NCBI RefSeq assembly: GCF_006539925.1
Contig: NZ_BJNY01000001.1
Location: forward strand, 1 to 64,000
From: Glutamicibacter uratoxydans
GTDB lineage: Bacteria > Actinomycetota > Actinomycetes > Actinomycetales > Micrococcaceae
Direction: 5' to 3'
Length of the DNA stretch: 64,000 nucleotides
The notes under the pieces are model-generated. The model saw only the letters and a list, made by a program, of their open reading frames with translations, was not told the origin of the DNA and did not search any database. Below are positions 30,542 through 40,700 of the stretch, piece by piece (positions within the stretch are counted from its first letter, which is position 1; the number at the start of each line of letters is the position of its first letter). A program made the position numbers and the translations under genes.

Positions 30542-33500
30542 TTGGCTGAGACACGCATCATTGGTGCTGTCGCTGTAAAGGTTCGCCCTGAGGTTGGTGG
30601 CTTCAGGCGCAAAACAAAGGCTGGGATTCTTCGCCAGCTTAAAGATGTTGACGCGAAGGTTGAGGTCGACGTTGATGTTGATCTGGACAAGTTTCGACGT
30701 CAGCTTGGTCGGCTTGAGGATGAAGCAAAAAATTCCAAGGTTCATATTGGTGTTGAGCTTGACGGGCTGAAAGAAGCTTTCCGAGAGCTTCGTAACGAGG
30801 TGGCACGTAACAGTGATGCGACTGTTGAGCTGACTGCGAAGCTGGGCGAGAAGGGCAAGCGTCATGTCCGCAAACAGATCGACGACATTATTGATGACAA
30901 CAGTGGCAAGGAAATAGACCTTGACGCTGTTGCTCAGACGGCTGGTGCTGCCACTCATTTGAAGTGGTTGACGCGTGACCGGTTCGTCAATGTTTTCGCT
31001 CGGGTCAACAAGCGTTCGGTTGCTATCGCTGAGGGCGTCCTACAGTCTCTGGCTGGTTGGGGCGTCCTTTCGTCTGCTGGGCGCGGCGTCGAATCATTGA
31101 TCACCAACTTTGACACGTTGACCGTGAAGGCTGGCGCGTGGGGGACGGCGCTGGGTGGCCTCACTGACTCGCTGTCGTACATGTTGACGTCGGCGCTGAG
31201 CGTGGCCGACGGGCTGGTTGAGCTAATGGGCTTGACTGCTATGGCTCCGGCTCTGATTGCTGCTCTTGGTGCGACTGTTGCGATCAACATTGCTGCTTGG
31301 AAGAACTTTGGTGACGCAGTAAACGGTGACGCTGAAGCGTTGGCGAAGCTGCCGCCGAATGCGCAGGCTGCTGCGAAGTCTTTGCAGGGCGCGTGGACTG
31401 CTATTCAGAAGCCGGTGCAGAAGCGCTTCTGGGAGGGCATGGGCACTGAGCTTGCTGACCTGGCAAAGGTTATCGTCCCGCAGTTCGCTAAGGGTCTTGC
31501 CGATTCGGCTGAAGGCGTTGGCGAGTTTGGTGCAGGTGTCGCTAAGGCGATGAAGACGATTGCCTTGAACGGTGATCTGAAGAAGATGTTCAAGGGTCTT
31601 GACGGGTTCTTTGAGAATCTTGCCAAGGGTGCTGAGCCTCTGATTGATGCGCTCAACACTTTGGGTCTGCGTGGCTCCGAGTATCTTCCAAAGTTTGGTA
31701 CTTGGCTGGCTGATGCTGCCAAGAAGTTCGACAAGTTCATCACTGCTGCCGACGAGGCAGGTGACATCAACCGTTGGATTGAAGACGGCGTTACCGCCTT
31801 GCAGGATCTAGGGCGTGTCACCCTTGGCGTCAAAGACATGTTTATGGGCCTTGTTGAGGCCGCTCAGATGGCGACTGGCTATGACGGTCTGACCAAGTTC
31901 GCTGACACGCTTCAGCGTATTGGCGGCATGATGCGGTCTGAGCCTTTCCGCTCCCGCATGGCTGAGATTTTCTCCGGCGCTAACGAGGGCGCTACGGCCT
32001 TGAATGAGGGCGTGAAGCAACTCGGTCGAACCCTTGGCGAATCGTCTGGGTTCCTGTCTGAGCTGTTGACTGGCCTTGGTGAGCTGGGCGGTAACGTCCT
32101 CAAGAACGTGTCGCGTGCTATCGCGCAGGCTGACTTCCAGTCTGGCTTGTTGGATGCCGTGGATGGTTTGAACAAGGGCGTGAAAGACCTTGAACCGACG
32201 TTCGAGAATCTTGGCAAGCTGATTGGCTCGCTAGGTTCAATCGCTGGTTCAGTCTTCCAGAATGTTGCGCCATTGTTGAACGACTTGTCGTCGCTTCTGG
32301 TGGATGTGGTTCAGAAGATTGGCCCCGGCCTTTCTGGGCTGGCTGGCACTGTTGCTGATGTGCTTGGTGGCGCGCTAAGCGCTGTGACGCCCCTGATTAG
32401 TGGTATCGCTACGGGACTTGGTTTCCTGCTGGATAAATTCAACGCTCTTCCTGCTCCTATCAAGAATGTTGCTACTGCTCTTGCCGTGATTGCTTCGTTG
32501 AAGTTCACTGGCGTGTTCTCATCTCTGACGTCTGGCGTGACCAGTGCGGTCGACAAGGCGAAAGCGAAGCTTGATCAGCTCCCTAAGGGCGCGTCCAAGG
32601 CTACTGCTGGCGTGAAGGCTGCCTTTGGTGGCTTGTCTGGCGCTTTGGGTGGCCCGTGGGGTATCGCTATTGGTGCTCTTGTGGGCGTGATTTCTGCTGT
32701 GGGTGCCGAGTCCGCTAAGCAGGCGGCTCATGTGGATGCGCTCGCCGACTCGCTAGATGGGCTGAAGGCTTCTGCTGAGACGGCGAAGATCATTGGCGAG
32801 GCGTTCAGTGGTGACAAGTGGAACTTCTCGAAGTCTGCTGGTTCGACCGCTGATGCTGCTAGTCGCCTTGGTGTTTCCCTTGAGGATTTGCAGGACGCTG
32901 CGCTGGGCTCTGACGATGCTATGGGTCGAATCAATGACAAGCTGGGTGGTGGTCTTTCGTGGGCTGGCCGGGTTGTCAAGGATGCTCGTGACACTGCTGA
33001 GGGCATGAAGAAGATCGACATTGCCGGTCAAGAGGTTGACGCCACGTACGGTGGCACGTCGCCTTTTGCTGGCTGGTTGGCTGGCTTCGCCCAGACTGAT
33101 AGTGATCGTGTGTTGAACTCGATTGAGGCTCAGCGTGACGCTATGGAGGCAGCGCGCGAGAAGGCTGTACAGCTTGCCGAGATGAAGGGTATCGACGCCT
33201 CATGGGCGTTGGAGTACTCGGATGCTGTGGACAAGCTGGGCGATTCTGCGTCGAACAGTCTTGAACGTTTGAAGGCTCTCATGGATGCTTCGCGCATAAA
33301 GGCTGGCGTTGAGGTTGACCTTGGCGATTACGAGCAGGCATTCAATGATACGAAGCGGACGATCACTTCGAAACTGAATGAGATTCGTAATGAGCTGAAG
33401 GAGTCCGGCAAAGAGCTGGATATCTCGAAGTACCTGAACAAGGACGGCACGGTCGACACGGCTTCGCGGATTGGTTCGGAGATTCGTTCCATGATGAAGT

Positions 33501-34921
33501 CGTTCAGCACTGACGGCGTTACTGCTGCTGCATTGTTTGCGGATTCTATGAACAGTCCAGCCGAGAAGGTTGAAGACTTCAAGAAGCGCATGGCTACCCT
33601 GCGTGAAGAGTTCAACAAGAAGTTCGACCTGGACTTGAACACGGACGAGTTCAACGCGGTACTCAAGGGGCTTGGCATTGACCCTGTGGAGATTGAGACT
33701 CAGCTCAATGAGGGCAACCTCAAGGGCGAAGTGAAGTCTGCTGCTGACGGCGCTAAGTCTGAGACGACCGTGACGATCAAGGCGAAGGTTCAAGACGCCC
33801 TCGGGGAAATTCGTGTTCTCAAGGGTGAGATGGAGAGGGTTTCCTTCCATCAGTACTTGGCGAGCATTGGTATCGACTCCACACAGTTTGACGCCCAGAC
33901 GCTTGATGTTCTGGCTCAGTTGATGGGCTTCGATGTTATGAGCGTTGCACCGACCATTGATGCTGACGATGCTGGCTTCGAGTACACGGAGCAGGGTGTT
34001 CGTGATGCGCTAAGGATCATTGACGAGACTCGCGCTGAAGCTCAAGTGGATGCTAAGGATGATGCGTCAGGCAAGGTTGATTCCGCGTCTGGCAAGATCA
34101 AGTCCTTTGGCGACCTGAGTAGCACCGCGCACGTGAAGGCTAAAGACTCCGCGACTGCTGTCGTAGTTGCCGCTAAGGCTGTCGTGAAGTCGTTCGTTGG
34201 TAAAACGGTTACTGTGCTGGCCAAGTTCGTTGAGACGGCTTACACGGCCATTCGCACCAAGATCAACGATATTAAAGCCAAGACGGTTCAGGTTTTGGCG
34301 AGGTTTATTGAGAGCGCTTACAGCTCAGTTCGCAGCAAGATCAACGACATTAAAGCCAAGACTGTTCGAATTCTCGGCAACTTCATCGCAAGTGGGTACA
34401 CCGGCCTGAGAAGTGCCATCTCGAACATCAAGGGCAAGACTGTCACGGTTACGGCGGTCTTCAAATCTATCGGCAAGGCTGTTGGCGCTGCTACTGGCCT
34501 ATGGGCGAATGGTGGCCTTGTCGGGGCTAACGGCCTGGGCATGTCCGGGCCGGGGTTCAACGCTTTCAAGGCTCCGCGCATCAAGGCGTTCGCTGACGGT
34601 GGCGTTGAGTCTCATGTGGCGCAGATTAGCCGCTCGACCGCTTCGACTCCAATCCGTATTTGGGCTGAGCCCGAGACTGGTGGCGAGGCGTACATTCCTT
34701 TGTCGCCGTCTAAGCGTCAGCGTTCGTTGGCGATCTGGAAGGAGACTGGCCGTCGGCTTGGTGCTGACTTCTATGAGGATGGCGGCGTGAGTGGTGGCGG
34801 GGCCGGCAAGGCTGGGCCTACGTTCAACATCACCAACCATTACCCGGTCGCGGAGAAGACTTCGACGACCGTGAATCGGGCTTTGCAGTACGCGAGCATT
34901 CCCGGACTTTCAAACGACTAA
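30542..34921 (+). CDS. tape measure protein (1459 aa)
   Basis: TTG start. Long helical protein with coiled-coil N-terminus, hydrophobic segments near residues 200-260 and 710-740, and three tandem copies of a unit like 'KTVxVLAxFxExAY' near residues 1215-1310. The C-terminus (EPETGGEAYIPLSPSKRQRS) is typical of tape measures. At about 1.5 angstrom per residue the tail would be about 220 nm; this is the family rule applied to length. It sets tail length and is ejected with DNA. Confidence 0.95.
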   Translation: MAETRIIGAVAVKVRPEVGGFRRKTKAGILRQLKDVDAKVEVDVDVDLDKFRRQLGRLEDEAKNSKVHIGVELDGLKEAFRELRNEVARNSDATVELTAKLGEKGKRHVRKQIDDIIDDNSGKEIDLDAVAQTAGAATHLKWLTRDRFVNVFARVNKRSVAIAEGVLQSLAGWGVLSSAGRGVESLITNFDTLTVKAGAWGTALGGLTDSLSYMLTSALSVADGLVELMGLTAMAPALIAALGATVAINIAAWKNFGDAVNGDAEALAKLPPNAQAAAKSLQGAWTAIQKPVQKRFWEGMGTELADLAKVIVPQFAKGLADSAEGVGEFGAGVAKAMKTIALNGDLKKMFKGLDGFFENLAKGAEPLIDALNTLGLRGSEYLPKFGTWLADAAKKFDKFITAADEAGDINRWIEDGVTALQDLGRVTLGVKDMFMGLVEAAQMATGYDGLTKFADTLQRIGGMMRSEPFRSRMAEIFSGANEGATALNEGVKQLGRTLGESSGFLSELLTGLGELGGNVLKNVSRAIAQADFQSGLLDAVDGLNKGVKDLEPTFENLGKLIGSLGSIAGSVFQNVAPLLNDLSSLLVDVVQKIGPGLSGLAGTVADVLGGALSAVTPLISGIATGLGFLLDKFNALPAPIKNVATALAVIASLKFTGVFSSLTSGVTSAVDKAKAKLDQLPKGASKATAGVKAAFGGLSGALGGPWGIAIGALVGVISAVGAESAKQAAHVDALADSLDGLKASAETAKIIGEAFSGDKWNFSKSAGSTADAASRLGVSLEDLQDAALGSDDAMGRINDKLGGGLSWAGRVVKDARDTAEGMKKIDIAGQEVDATYGGTSPFAGWLAGFAQTDSDRVLNSIEAQRDAMEAAREKAVQLAEMKGIDASWALEYSDAVDKLGDSASNSLERLKALMDASRIKAGVEVDLGDYEQAFNDTKRTITSKLNEIRNELKESGKELDISKYLNKDGTVDTASRIGSEIRSMMKSFSTDGVTAAALFADSMNSPAEKVEDFKKRMATLREEFNKKFDLDLNTDEFNAVLKGLGIDPVEIETQLNEGNLKGEVKSAADGAKSETTVTIKAKVQDALGEIRVLKGEMERVSFHQYLASIGIDSTQFDAQTLDVLAQLMGFDVMSVAPTIDADDAGFEYTEQGVRDALRIIDETRAEAQVDAKDDASGKVDSASGKIKSFGDLSSTAHVKAKDSATAVVVAAKAVVKSFVGKTVTVLAKFVETAYTAIRTKINDIKAKTVQVLARFIESAYSSVRSKINDIKAKTVRILGNFIASGYTGLRSAISNIKGKTVTVTAVFKSIGKAVGAATGLWANGGLVGANGLGMSGPGFNAFKAPRIKAFADGGVESHVAQISRSTASTPIRIWAEPETGGEAYIPLSPSKRQRSLAIWKETGRRLGADFYEDGGVSGGGAGKAGPTFNITNHYPVAEKTSTTVNRALQYASIPGLSND

Positions 34922-34939
34922 CACTTTCTAGGAGCGTGC

Positions 34940-35869
34940 GTGGCGGTTTATCCAACCTATAAGGTTGCCGGGGTTGATATGGATGACCCTTCAGGGCGTT
35001 GGGAGCTGGTGGATGGCACTCGGGTGCTCCCCAGTTTTCCGGGACGCAAGGTGGTCAACTGGGATCTACCCGGCATGGTTGGCAATCAGTCTGCTGCGTA
35101 CGCTCCTGGCGAGTCGGCCACTGTGGCGATCAAGTTACGCATCAACGCTGTTGGTGCTGTAGCGAACACGATCGTGAGCGGTGGCTCATACGAGCGCTTG
35201 AAGGCGTTACGCGACAACATTGACTTGTTGTTCTATTCGATTGGGTTGGCGCGTCAAGGCTATGAGGGCTTGGTGGCGATACGCCATTACGCGTCTGGTC
35301 TTGATTATCGTCAGGCGAATGGGCGCATGGTGTCGTCGACTGAGCCCGAGTTTGATGCGTTCAGCGACCATGCCTATTTGACGCTCATGTTTGATATCCC
35401 TGCCGGCGTGTGGGGTTCGCCGTCCTTTGACGTGACCAAGGCGACCCTGCCGGTGGCTAATAAGGGTTACAAGATCAAGATTCCCACTGGCACTGCGCCA
35501 TCGGTTGAGAACTGGGTGTCGTTCACTGGCGGCCCTAACGCCCTTGACTCTAAGTGGGGTCAGCGCATGGGCGTTAAGAACCAGGCTGGTGTCGGCTTCA
35601 AGCTGGGCGTGCAAGGCAAGTCGGCGGTTGTTCCCGCTGGCAAGTGGGCGATGGTGAACACGTTGCAATGGAAGTACGGCATAGGAACGAACGGCACAGC
35701 GTGGGGGACACCTAAACCTTTCACCGGGCTGATCGAACCTGAGGGTCGCCCTACTGGTTCAGCGCTCACGATCCTTCCCGGCACTGAACGCGGTTACGGC
35801 TATGTGTGGGCGTGGGCTCCAACAGCGAACGCCCAGATCATTATTCGTTCTCGAAAGATGTGGTACTAA
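34940..35869 (+). CDS. distal tail protein-like minor tail protein (309 aa)
   Basis: GTG start after TAGGAGCGTGC. Beta-rich protein with 'GRKVVNWDLPGMVGNQ' and 'YERLKALRDNIDLLFYS', the usual features of actinobacteriophage Dit-like minor tail proteins that follow the tape measure. It would form the hexameric hub at the tail tip. Confidence 0.75.
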   Translation: MAVYPTYKVAGVDMDDPSGRWELVDGTRVLPSFPGRKVVNWDLPGMVGNQSAAYAPGESATVAIKLRINAVGAVANTIVSGGSYERLKALRDNIDLLFYSIGLARQGYEGLVAIRHYASGLDYRQANGRMVSSTEPEFDAFSDHAYLTLMFDIPAGVWGSPSFDVTKATLPVANKGYKIKIPTGTAPSVENWVSFTGGPNALDSKWGQRMGVKNQAGVGFKLGVQGKSAVVPAGKWAMVNTLQWKYGIGTNGTAWGTPKPFTGLIEPEGRPTGSALTILPGTERGYGYVWAWAPTANAQIIIRSRKMWY

Positions 35870-37708
35870 ATGGCGCTTGGCGTCTTGCAGGACTATGACA
35901 TTGGCCTTGTGGCATACGATGCCGCTGGTGGCCCCATTGGCTGGCTACCGCATCCTCAGAGCTTGCAGGTAGCCTTCCCGCTTTCTGACATGCCGTCGCT
36001 GGTGTTCGAGTACCACAAGGATTCTCCGGGCGCTCAGTGGCTTGTGACGAAGACTCGTGGCATTGAGATTGGCGTGAAGATTTGGATCAAATCTAAAGAC
36101 CAGTGGATCGAGCCGCCTAATGGTCGCTTCTTGCTTTTGCAGTGGGAAGACGACGTGACGGATGCAGGCAACATTATCCGCTTCACCTGCCCTGGCATAG
36201 CGTGGCTGCTGTCGAAGCAGGTCATCATGAAGGGCAAGCGGGATGATGCGCTGAATCATGCTGAAGAAGCAGCAAAGGACGCGTATGAATCTCTGAAGAA
36301 TACGCACCGTACCCGGCAGTCGAATATGAACTCGGTCATGTCGAACGTGAAATCGGCCATGAGGTATAAGGGCGGCACGTACGTGCTCCCTTACTTCCCT
36401 AAGACGGTGAAGTCTGGTGGGAAGAATGTGAAGCCGAAGAACAAGTCGATTCTCTACCATGTGAACCGTCAAAAGTTCTACTGGTACAAGTCGTCTACTT
36501 CAAAGTGGTATCGCATCTCAAAGAATGAAGCGAACAACTACCTCGGCTCTGCGCGTACCGCATACTTGGCCATGCAAACCGCTGAGGCGAATATGATCCA
36601 AGCGAAGCTGAAGATGGATCGTGCGATCTTCAACGCGCGCGAAGCCACTAAGGGCGGTAAGCGCCCCATGCTTAAGACCACTGCTGGCTGGGCTATGAAG
36701 CGCCACTGGGACGAAGCTAAGGCTCGTGGCGGTGAACGCCTCAAAGGCTTGTACCGTGGCTTCAACGGCACGTACAGCACTGGCCGCGATGGCGTGATGG
36801 GCAAGAAGAAGTGGGGCACCACGTTCGACATTGACTTGACCATCGGCATGAGCCTACTGGATTTGCTTCAACAGCTCACCGAGATGGGCGTGTGCGAGTG
36901 GCAGTTTCGAGGACGCAAGCTGGACTTGATGAAGCCGGGTGTCTACAACCACGACTCGTCTAGCCGTGTGGGCTTGCACCTTGGCAAGGACTTGACTGAA
37001 GCGCCTGACAAGGCGACCCGCTTCGACTACGCCGACTACCTTGTGGTTCGTGGCGAAGACAACCTGTCTTTTGGCATGCGCCCTAGCAATCCTGATCGCA
37101 GGACTGGGTGGGGGACCTGGGAGAAGTCGGTGTCCGCGTCTGGCGCAAAGAAGGTTGCCGACGCTAAAAAGATTGTTCTGCGTGAAGCGAAGGATTCTTT
37201 ACGTGCAATCCGGTTGGAGTCGACTCGTGGTCTGATGGTTCGTCAGGATGGCCCACGCCCAATGTACGACTACCTTCCCGGCCATTACATTCGCGTATAC
37301 GGCACGGACGGGGCCATGCAGAAGGTTCGCGTCATGCAGGTGACGTTGACCCGTGAGCAGGGCGGTCACGTCTCCGGCAACCTCGTACTGGGCGACCGGT
37401 TCTTGAAGGCCGCGTTGGACTTCCGTAAAAGCATGTCGACGACTGTTGGCGGGTACGAGAAGACCATTGGCGGCGGCACTGTTCCCGCGTTGCCTGCACC
37501 GACTCCTGGTGTTCCTGAGCGCGCCAAGTGGGCTCCACCATCGTTGAGTATCAGCGCTCGTGTCGGCATCAACGAGGCAAACGGCAGGTCTGAAACGATC
37601 CTATCGCTGGGCTGGACGCCACCGGGCGAGGACGTCTTTGAACCAATGGCTCCTGATGATGAGCCGGGGGACGAGACAGACCCGGACGAAAACAACCCCG
37701 AATATTAG
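35870..37708 (+). CDS. tail-associated tip protein (Tal/gp27-like, 612 aa)
   Basis: ATG directly after the upstream stop. Contains 'WIKSKDQWIEPPNGRFLLLQ' and 'RFDYADYLVVRGEDNLSFG', the pattern of siphophage baseplate hub proteins (Siphovirus ReqiPepy6 gp37-like). The C-terminus is acidic and Pro-rich (DDEPGDETDPDENNPEY). It probably closes the tail tube tip and anchors the fibre. Confidence 0.75.
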   Translation: MALGVLQDYDIGLVAYDAAGGPIGWLPHPQSLQVAFPLSDMPSLVFEYHKDSPGAQWLVTKTRGIEIGVKIWIKSKDQWIEPPNGRFLLLQWEDDVTDAGNIIRFTCPGIAWLLSKQVIMKGKRDDALNHAEEAAKDAYESLKNTHRTRQSNMNSVMSNVKSAMRYKGGTYVLPYFPKTVKSGGKNVKPKNKSILYHVNRQKFYWYKSSTSKWYRISKNEANNYLGSARTAYLAMQTAEANMIQAKLKMDRAIFNAREATKGGKRPMLKTTAGWAMKRHWDEAKARGGERLKGLYRGFNGTYSTGRDGVMGKKKWGTTFDIDLTIGMSLLDLLQQLTEMGVCEWQFRGRKLDLMKPGVYNHDSSSRVGLHLGKDLTEAPDKATRFDYADYLVVRGEDNLSFGMRPSNPDRRTGWGTWEKSVSASGAKKVADAKKIVLREAKDSLRAIRLESTRGLMVRQDGPRPMYDYLPGHYIRVYGTDGAMQKVRVMQVTLTREQGGHVSGNLVLGDRFLKAALDFRKSMSTTVGGYEKTIGGGTVPALPAPTPGVPERAKWAPPSLSISARVGINEANGRSETILSLGWTPPGEDVFEPMAPDDEPGDETDPDENNPEY

Positions 37709-37732
37709 GGGCAAACAACTTAATCGAATCTC

Positions 37733-37762
37733 AAGCAACCACCACGACGGGGGTTGCTTTTC
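37733..37762 (+). terminator. hairpin before the large fibre gene
   Basis: AAGCAACC pairs with GGTTGCTT followed by TTCTGTTT. Probable partial terminator between tip and fibre genes. Confidence 0.6.
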
Positions 37763-37783
37763 TGTTTAAAGAGGGGCGTCACT

Positions 37784-40700
37784 TTGGCGATTGATCTGTT
37801 ACCTGATGAAGAGTCCACGTACGTCCCAGACCCGAACGAAGAGATGGGAGGTGAAGTAGATGGTGCAGTTGACGAAGAAAGCAAACCTGATTCGTCGCCA
37901 GACATTGCGCTCCCTGATGAAGGGGTCGTTGACGAAGTTCCTGTTGAAGGTGAACCGGAAGAACTAGAAGGACTGCAACCGACTGACTCGTCCATTGAGG
38001 ATAGTCAGTCGGTTGACCCTCTGTTCGCGGAAGACAACCCAAACTATATTCCGCTTGAGCAGGACGAAGCGACCGCTGAGGTCGACGACGATGAAGGCGA
38101 CGTTTACAGTGCGTCCACTGGCGCACCAACCGACGACGCTTGGGACGCGGTGGAGGATGGTGACGCTGTTGTCGCCCCGGCAGCGTTTGCGCTCGCCGTC
38201 GCTGAGGACGTTACTGACGACACTCTCGATCCTGGGTCTTTGACTGAAGCTGACTTTGCTCTTGACGACGTGTCTTCGGATGAGCTTATTGACCCCGACC
38301 TTGTGGTTCCTGTCCAGTACGAGATTCAGGGTAAGCCTCCGCAGGGGGAGTGGACGACTCTTGCAACTTGTCCAGCTTCGCAGGTTGATGCTGAGGTGGC
38401 TGGTCTGCCGACAGAGCAGGCGTGGTTGTTCCGTGTGCGTGCACTGTTTTCGAACGGTGAGGTGACTGAGTGGTCTGCTGAGACTTCGGTTGATCTGCCT
38501 CGGGACATGCTTGCTCCACCAACCCCGTCGACCCCTACGGCTTCCGCGAAGCGTGGCGTGTACACGATCAAGTGGGATGGTCTGGGTGTTGGCGGCGTGG
38601 CTCAGCCGTCTGATTACAAGTTCTCGATCATTTGGGTTTCGACGTCCGGCAATGCTGGTACGTGGAATGCGATTGGCACGGTGAATGATGCGTGCGAGTT
38701 CATGTGGTCTGGTGGCGAGTACTACACAAACATGTACTTCTCGTTGTCCTCGTTGGATCGCGCGGGTAACTCGTCGGCAAGGTCTGCTGCTGCTGTTGCG
38801 ATGATGAAGCCTCTGGTTGAAGAGCCGGATATTCAGGCTGAGTTGGATCGTATTGATGCCGAGTATGGTGGTGTGATCACTGAGGCTGGTCAGCTTGGTA
38901 CACGGTTGACTGAAGCTGAGGCTGAGCTTGAGGCAGCTAAGGACAGCATTGACAATTTGGTGACTGTTGAGTTGCCGGGGTTGGATCAGCGTCTTGCGGA
39001 TGCTTCTGCGAAGGTCAACACGATTGAGACGGTGACGATCCCTGACGTCCGCTCATTGGCTGCTAGCGCCCTGTCTGAGGCTCAATCGTTAGGCCCGCGA
39101 CTGTCTCAGGCCGAGTCGGATTTGGCAGCTTCTAAGGGCCGCCTGGACACTGCTGAAGGCTCCATCCGTGACCTGAATGACGTGAAACTCCCGGCCCTCG
39201 CAAACGATCTGAGCACCGCCAAGTCAGACCTAGGGACTTTGAAGAACACCACCCTCCCTGCCATGCAGGCTGAAGTGGATCAGGCCCAGTCCGACCTTAC
39301 AACTGCTTTCGGTCAGATCAGCGCAGCGGACGGTAAGGCTTCGTCGGCTGTTACTGCTGCTGCGACCGCACAGTCCAAGGCTGATCAGGCGTTCACTGAC
39401 GCTGCTACCGCTGCTGGCATTGCCAATGGCAAAGGCAAGGTTCTAGTCCAGTCGACGGCTCCCGGCGCTGCTGATCGCAACGCACAGACCCTGTGGATTG
39501 ATACGACCGGCGGGGCGAACACTCCGAAGCGTTGGACTAGTGGCACAACTTGGCAGGCTGTCACTGACAAGACGGCTACGGACGCTGCTGCTGCTGCGGT
39601 TGCTGCCGACACTAAGGCTCAGCAAGCTTTGACCGCTGCGGGCTCCGCGCAGTCGACGGCTGATGGTGCAATGACCATGGCCGGTAGCAAGTCGAAGGTT
39701 TTCTATTCGACCTCTGCGCCGTCTGGCACTGGCACTGCTGTTGGCGATTTGTGGCGTCGGCAGGATGCGTCAAAGAACATCATTGGTGAATGGTATTGGA
39801 CTGGTACTGCTTGGCAGGCCACCCAGATCACTACCGACGTCATCTCGAATCTTGATGTTGGAAAGCTTACTGCTGGTTCGGCGATTATCAACACGGCTGT
39901 GATCAATAAGATTTCCGCTCAGGCGGCAACGATCATCGAGTTGAACGCTGATCGAATTGTGGCTGGAACGATTTCGGCAGACCGGCTAAACGTCAACGAC
40001 CTTTCGGCCCGCATCGCAACGGTAATTCAGTTGAACGCTGACAAGATTGTTGCCGGCACGATTGCTACCGCACGCTTGGACGTGAACGACATTGCCGCTA
40101 AGACGGCAGCATTCCAGCGCGTCGACGTGAAGAATCTTTTCGCCACCAACGCGACTATGGACTCTGCTGTGATCGACAAGCTGTGGACGGACGTTGTTCA
40201 CTCCCGGCGCATCACCGCAGAAATGCTGGCTATCGGTTCCTCTGACAACTTCATCGTTGACAGCGAGTTCCTTGACCCTATCTTGAATGCTCAGCGTGTT
40301 AGCGCTGGCACGAATGTGTCTGGCCCGTTCACTTCGTCGGTGGATGGTCGCAGGTATTTCCAGCTTGCCGCTTCGGACACGATTGGCCGTCTGCGTTTGT
40401 TCGCTGAAGCGTCTGACCGTTCCATGATTGTCATTCCTGGCATGACGTATCGGATGCGCTACCAGGCGTCGACGAACGTGAGCGCCACTGAGCGTGCATC
40501 GACTCGCGTCTACATGGCGTGCACGAACGCTGCTGGCACTGTCACGAACATCCTGGTTCCAGATTCTACATTCACGGTCGGCACTCAGTGGACTTGGTGC
40601 GAATCGACGTTCACTGTTCCGAACGACATTATCGGCGTCTCTCCGTACATTCAGCGTCTTGCTGGCGGCACTGCCATCTTGAATGTGAAGGCTCCTGAGC